Assembly (NCBI GenBank): GCA_000447245.1
Contig: AUYT01000001.1
Location: forward strand, 1,482,001 to 1,546,000
Source of the DNA: a candidate division Zixibacteria bacterium RBG-1
GTDB taxonomy: Bacteria > Zixibacteria > MSB-5A5 > DSPP01 > RBG-1
Direction: 5' to 3'
Length of the DNA: 64,000 nucleotides
Shown: piece by piece, positions 61,864 through 64,000 of the stretch
Layout of the letters: each line of letters opens with the position of its first letter
How positions within the stretch are numbered: the stretch's first letter is position 1
Made by a program: the position numbers and the translations under genes
Notes under the pieces: generated by a model
What the model was told of the DNA's origin: nothing
Seen by the model: the letters and a program-made list of their open reading frames with translations, nothing else
Databases searched by the model: none

Positions 61864-61978
61864 TAAAAACTTGAAGAAAGTTGTACATCTTTGAGTCTAT
61901 GCCGAAAGCGAATTGGCATTTGACAATCTTGAGGTCATTTAAGAGGGCAAAGGTTTAATCAACTATTTTGGGGTAGGA

Positions 61979-62737
61979 ATGATTGAGGGTCATAAAGTCT
62001 GTGTAGTAATCCCCGAATGGAATGAATTTGATAAAGCCATCTATTGTGCCCAAAAAATTTTACAAGAAGTACCCACAGTTGACAAAATCATTATAGTGGA
62101 TGATGGTTCTGAGGGCTTTCAAAATAAACCTGTTGACCACAAAATCGACCTGCTAGCCAACCAAACCAATCAAGGCACAGGTTTTACTTTTATAACAGGG
62201 ATAAATCATGCTTTAAAATCCGGTTATGACTTTGTGATTTGTTGGACTCTGTTGGATCGGGGATTTTTCCCGGTAGATTTTAAAAATGTTGTAGAGGGAC
62301 TGACAAAATCTGAAGTGGTCTACGGTGTCAGAGTCAAAACCGGTCAGAATAAAGAGAGTTTCTCCCGCTGTCTGGGAAGAAGGCTGCATATTGTGCTGTT
62401 TAAAATCCATGCCAACTTCTGGCTTAAAGATTCTACCATCGGGATGAGAGGTTTCAGGAAATCTGCGTTTGAAAAAATCGGTTTGCCCAGTGAACAATTT
62501 TTGCGAATTAATTCAGAGAATAAAAACTGGAGCTGGTTTTTTAGATATGGCTTTGAGACCTGGATTTTGCTGCAGGCCTTTAAGAGTGGGTGTTCTGTGA
62601 ACAGTTGTACGGTACATGATTTGGGTGCGACCAATTCCAGTATAAAACTTTTCGGAAAAAACTCTTTTAGGTCAATTTACACTCCCTTTTTTAGAAAGGT
62701 AAGTTTTTCCCAACCGGATGGAGTAGCCAAAAAATGA
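61979..62737 (+). CDS. Family 2 glycosyltransferase (dolichol-phosphate mannosyltransferase-like)
   Basis: 252 residues, cytoplasmic face. The N-terminal nucleotide-sugar site is clear (VCVVIPEWNEFDKAIYCAQKI, IIIVDDGSEG) and NQGTGFTFITGINHAL follows as usual. Where GT2 enzymes have DADGQHDP this protein reads LLDRGFFP, so the first Asp of the metal-binding motif is lost and only one Asp remains. It may therefore use an altered site or be inactive. The stop overlaps the next gene as ATGA. Likely adds a lipid-linked sugar for the membrane glycosyltransferase that follows. Confidence 0.8.
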   Translation: MIEGHKVCVVIPEWNEFDKAIYCAQKILQEVPTVDKIIIVDDGSEGFQNKPVDHKIDLLANQTNQGTGFTFITGINHALKSGYDFVICWTLLDRGFFPVDFKNVVEGLTKSEVVYGVRVKTGQNKESFSRCLGRRLHIVLFKIHANFWLKDSTIGMRGFRKSAFEKIGLPSEQFLRINSENKNWSWFFRYGFETWILLQAFKSGCSVNSCTVHDLGATNSSIKLFGKNSFRSIYTPFFRKVSFSQPDGVAKK

Positions 62738-63774
62738 AGCTTAAGTTTTTGAGAACTTTTGATGTCAAAATAGCTGCTTTACTGTTTCTACAACTGATTT
62801 TAATCTTTCTGGCTTTTGATTTTCAGATTTTTATGGGGGGAGACGTTCATTCGGATATTTTGCTGGCAGAATCTATTCTCTCCGGGAACGGATTCAAAGA
62901 TATCTGGGACCCCCAGCAACCGCAGGATAACTGGAGAAGACCGGGTATGCCAGTTATAATTGCTTTTCTATATCTTTTATTTGGTCATCATTATTTAATT
63001 ATCAAGCTTTTAATGGTTCTGCTAACCTTGGGCACGACCGTGCTTTTATATCTGATTTTTAAAGCTGAAATGGGTTCTAATTTATGGTTTTTGCTTTTGC
63101 TTTTTATTAGCAGCGCTACTATTTTGGAGTTTGCGCGCTACGAATTGAGTGAAATCCCCTATTTATTTGTGGTATTATTATCCATTTATTTCTGGAAAAG
63201 ACAAAAATATTGGGCCACCATCCTTTGTCTTATTATAAGTTATCATATCCGAACCGAAGCTTTGGCATTAATGGGAGCTTTCTTAATCTTCTATCTTTTT
63301 CAAAAAAATTGGAGAAATCTTATAATTTTTGGAGCTTCAATCCTAGTGGGCATTTTACCCTGGACTTTGAGATCAATTATCATCGGGGGTAATCAGCAGA
63401 TAAAAGTCCTCTTAGCCAAAAATGAGTATTATCTGGATGCCGGGATGATTGGATTTACCGATTTGATACAAAGGGTCGTTCACAATTTTAAATTGTATTT
63501 TTTTAAATACGGAGGAGGTGTGATTCTCAATACCGAAGGATTTCTTTCCTTTCTGATTATGCCGCTGGCTCTAGTGGGATTAACGCTGTTTATAAAAATG
63601 AGCCGGATTGGCAAAATTATTTTTCTATTTGTAATTTTTCACCTACTGATAATGCTGTTGTGGCAACCTTCAGCTACTCACTTTCGCTATCTGATCACCA
63701 TCTCCCCCTTTTTGATGTTGGGACTCATCTATGGCTTTTTTGGCACCGTTAAATTTATAAAGGAGCTATTTTGA
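62734..63774 (+). CDS. GT39-like polytopic membrane glycosyltransferase
   Basis: 346 residues, about nine hydrophobic segments. The first loop GGDVHSDILLAESILSGNGF and RRPGMPVIIAFLYLLFG resemble the ArnT/PMT (GT-C) family, whose catalytic Asp lies in that loop. Such proteins are commonly 450-550 residues with a C-terminal soluble domain, which is missing here; the following gene may supply it. The gene overlaps the GT2 gene by 4 bp and is probably part of one operon. Transfers sugar from a lipid carrier on the periplasmic side, by family analogy. Confidence 0.75.
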   Translation: MKLKFLRTFDVKIAALLFLQLILIFLAFDFQIFMGGDVHSDILLAESILSGNGFKDIWDPQQPQDNWRRPGMPVIIAFLYLLFGHHYLIIKLLMVLLTLGTTVLLYLIFKAEMGSNLWFLLLLFISSATILEFARYELSEIPYLFVVLLSIYFWKRQKYWATILCLIISYHIRTEALALMGAFLIFYLFQKNWRNLIIFGASILVGILPWTLRSIIIGGNQQIKVLLAKNEYYLDAGMIGFTDLIQRVVHNFKLYFFKYGGGVILNTEGFLSFLIMPLALVGLTLFIKMSRIGKIIFLFVIFHLLIMLLWQPSATHFRYLITISPFLMLGLIYGFFGTVKFIKELF

Positions 63775-64000
63775 GAAAAATTTTCTGGCTGGTAATTATC
63801 TTAAACTTCATCTTGCTAATTCCCAGGTTCAAAGCTAATCTATCGATTTTAAAGCGGAATTTAGCAGGAGAGATAAGAGCTAGCAATCGGATGGAGCTAA
63901 ATGAACTATTAAACGCTTTTGACTGGTTGAAAAGACAAAAAGAGCGCAGGGCTATTCGAGAGGACGCAGTAGTAGTCTGCAGACAGCCTCAATTTTGTTA
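63771..64000 (+). CDS. Partial membrane-anchored protein, possibly the detached C-terminal part of the GT39-like enzyme
   Basis: TTG start overlapping the preceding stop as TTGA; 76 residues are visible before the window ends. One hydrophobic helix (~4-20, IFWLVIILNFILLIPRF) is followed by a soluble domain with FDWLKRQKERR and EDAVVVCRQPQFC. That pattern resembles the periplasmic domain at the end of polytopic glycosyltransferases. It reads one frame back from the upstream gene. It could equally be an unrelated small membrane protein; the rest of the gene lies outside. Confidence 0.6.
   Translation, partial: MRKIFWLVIILNFILLIPRFKANLSILKRNLAGEIRASNRMELNELLNAFDWLKRQKERRAIREDAVVVCRQPQFC

Noticed and set aside
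63760-63780. A programmed frameshift joining the GT39-like gene to the next gene.
   Set aside because: The site lacks a typical slippery heptamer, and the TTGA overlap matches coupling used elsewhere in the window, so separate genes are the simpler reading.

Overview
The window reads as a stretch of chromosome from a free-living, didermal bacterium with moderate-to-low G+C (about 40% by eye). Several features point towards the Fibrobacteres-Chlorobi-Bacteroidetes (FCB) superphylum or an uncultured relative such as Zixibacteria. These are a PorV/PorQ-type outer-membrane protein, two secreted proteins ending in NPF-type (FlgD-like/T9SS type A) C-terminal domains, two GWxTD proteins, DUF6249-like small membrane proteins, and secreted proteins ending in dockerin-like repeats of the form GDVNxD...LTDIIYLVNYVFKGG. 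The promoters, however, are canonical sigma-70 (TTGACA / TATAAT-like, most often with a 16-nt spacer), not the Bacteroidetes type. This placement is inference; no rRNA or tRNA gene is present to confirm it.

Layout. (1) 1-8.7 kb, minus strand: a probable operon running from a large secreted NPF-terminated protein through a PorV-TPR fusion, a combined RsbW-like kinase / membrane sensor / RsbU-like phosphatase, a STAS protein with a putative DNA-binding tail, and two TPR proteins. (2) 8.8-13.3 kb, minus: TPR protein, Ig-like lipoprotein, MscS channel. (3) 13.5-18.4 kb, plus: OPT oligopeptide transporter, M29-type aminopeptidase, a cohesin/dockerin-like secreted protein and a hotdog thioesterase. 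(4) 18.4-22.1 kb, minus: GAF-GAF-PP2C phosphatase, XerD, GGDEF protein. (5) 22.3-24.2 kb: a secreted NPF-terminated protein. (6) 24.2-28.9 kb, minus: a complete livKHMGF branched-chain amino acid ABC importer with an intrinsic terminator/attenuator between livK and livH. (7) 29.1-35.7 kb, plus: ZIP transporter, TPR protein, membrane protein, then exbB-exbD-exbD-tonB. (8) 35.8-39.9 kb: proton-pumping pyrophosphatase, an SQR-like flavoprotein and a zinc-ribbon membrane protein. (9) 40.0-49.6 kb: Yip1-like protein, a TolC/MacA/ATPase/two-permease export system, and two GWxTD proteins. (10) 49.7-51.6 kb: ECF sigma factor and anti-sigma factor, divergent from two related small membrane proteins. 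(11) 51.8-54.7 kb: NatAB-type exporter and a CADD-type diiron protein. (12) 54.8-61.8 kb: three large secreted proteins, all with dockerin-like C-termini. (13) 62.0-64.0 kb: GT2 and GT39-like glycosyltransferases and a partial third gene.

Functional themes. The region is rich in envelope functions: secreted surface proteins, TonB energisation, export pumps, a mechanosensitive channel and an envelope-type ECF pair. It also holds two PP2C phosphatases of the partner-switching type. The observations most worth a second look are the all-in-one kinase/sensor/phosphatase beside a STAS-HTH-like protein; an unnamed ~104-residue module shared by three dockerin-tailed proteins; paired AAC...GTCT motifs in the divergent ECF region; a CADD homologue keeping the residues proposed for self-sacrificing p-aminobenzoate synthesis; and a small inverted-repeat element lying between tonB and a 42-nt degenerate copy of the tonB 3' end. 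I saw no CRISPR array, prophage, insertion-sequence transposase or RNA gene.
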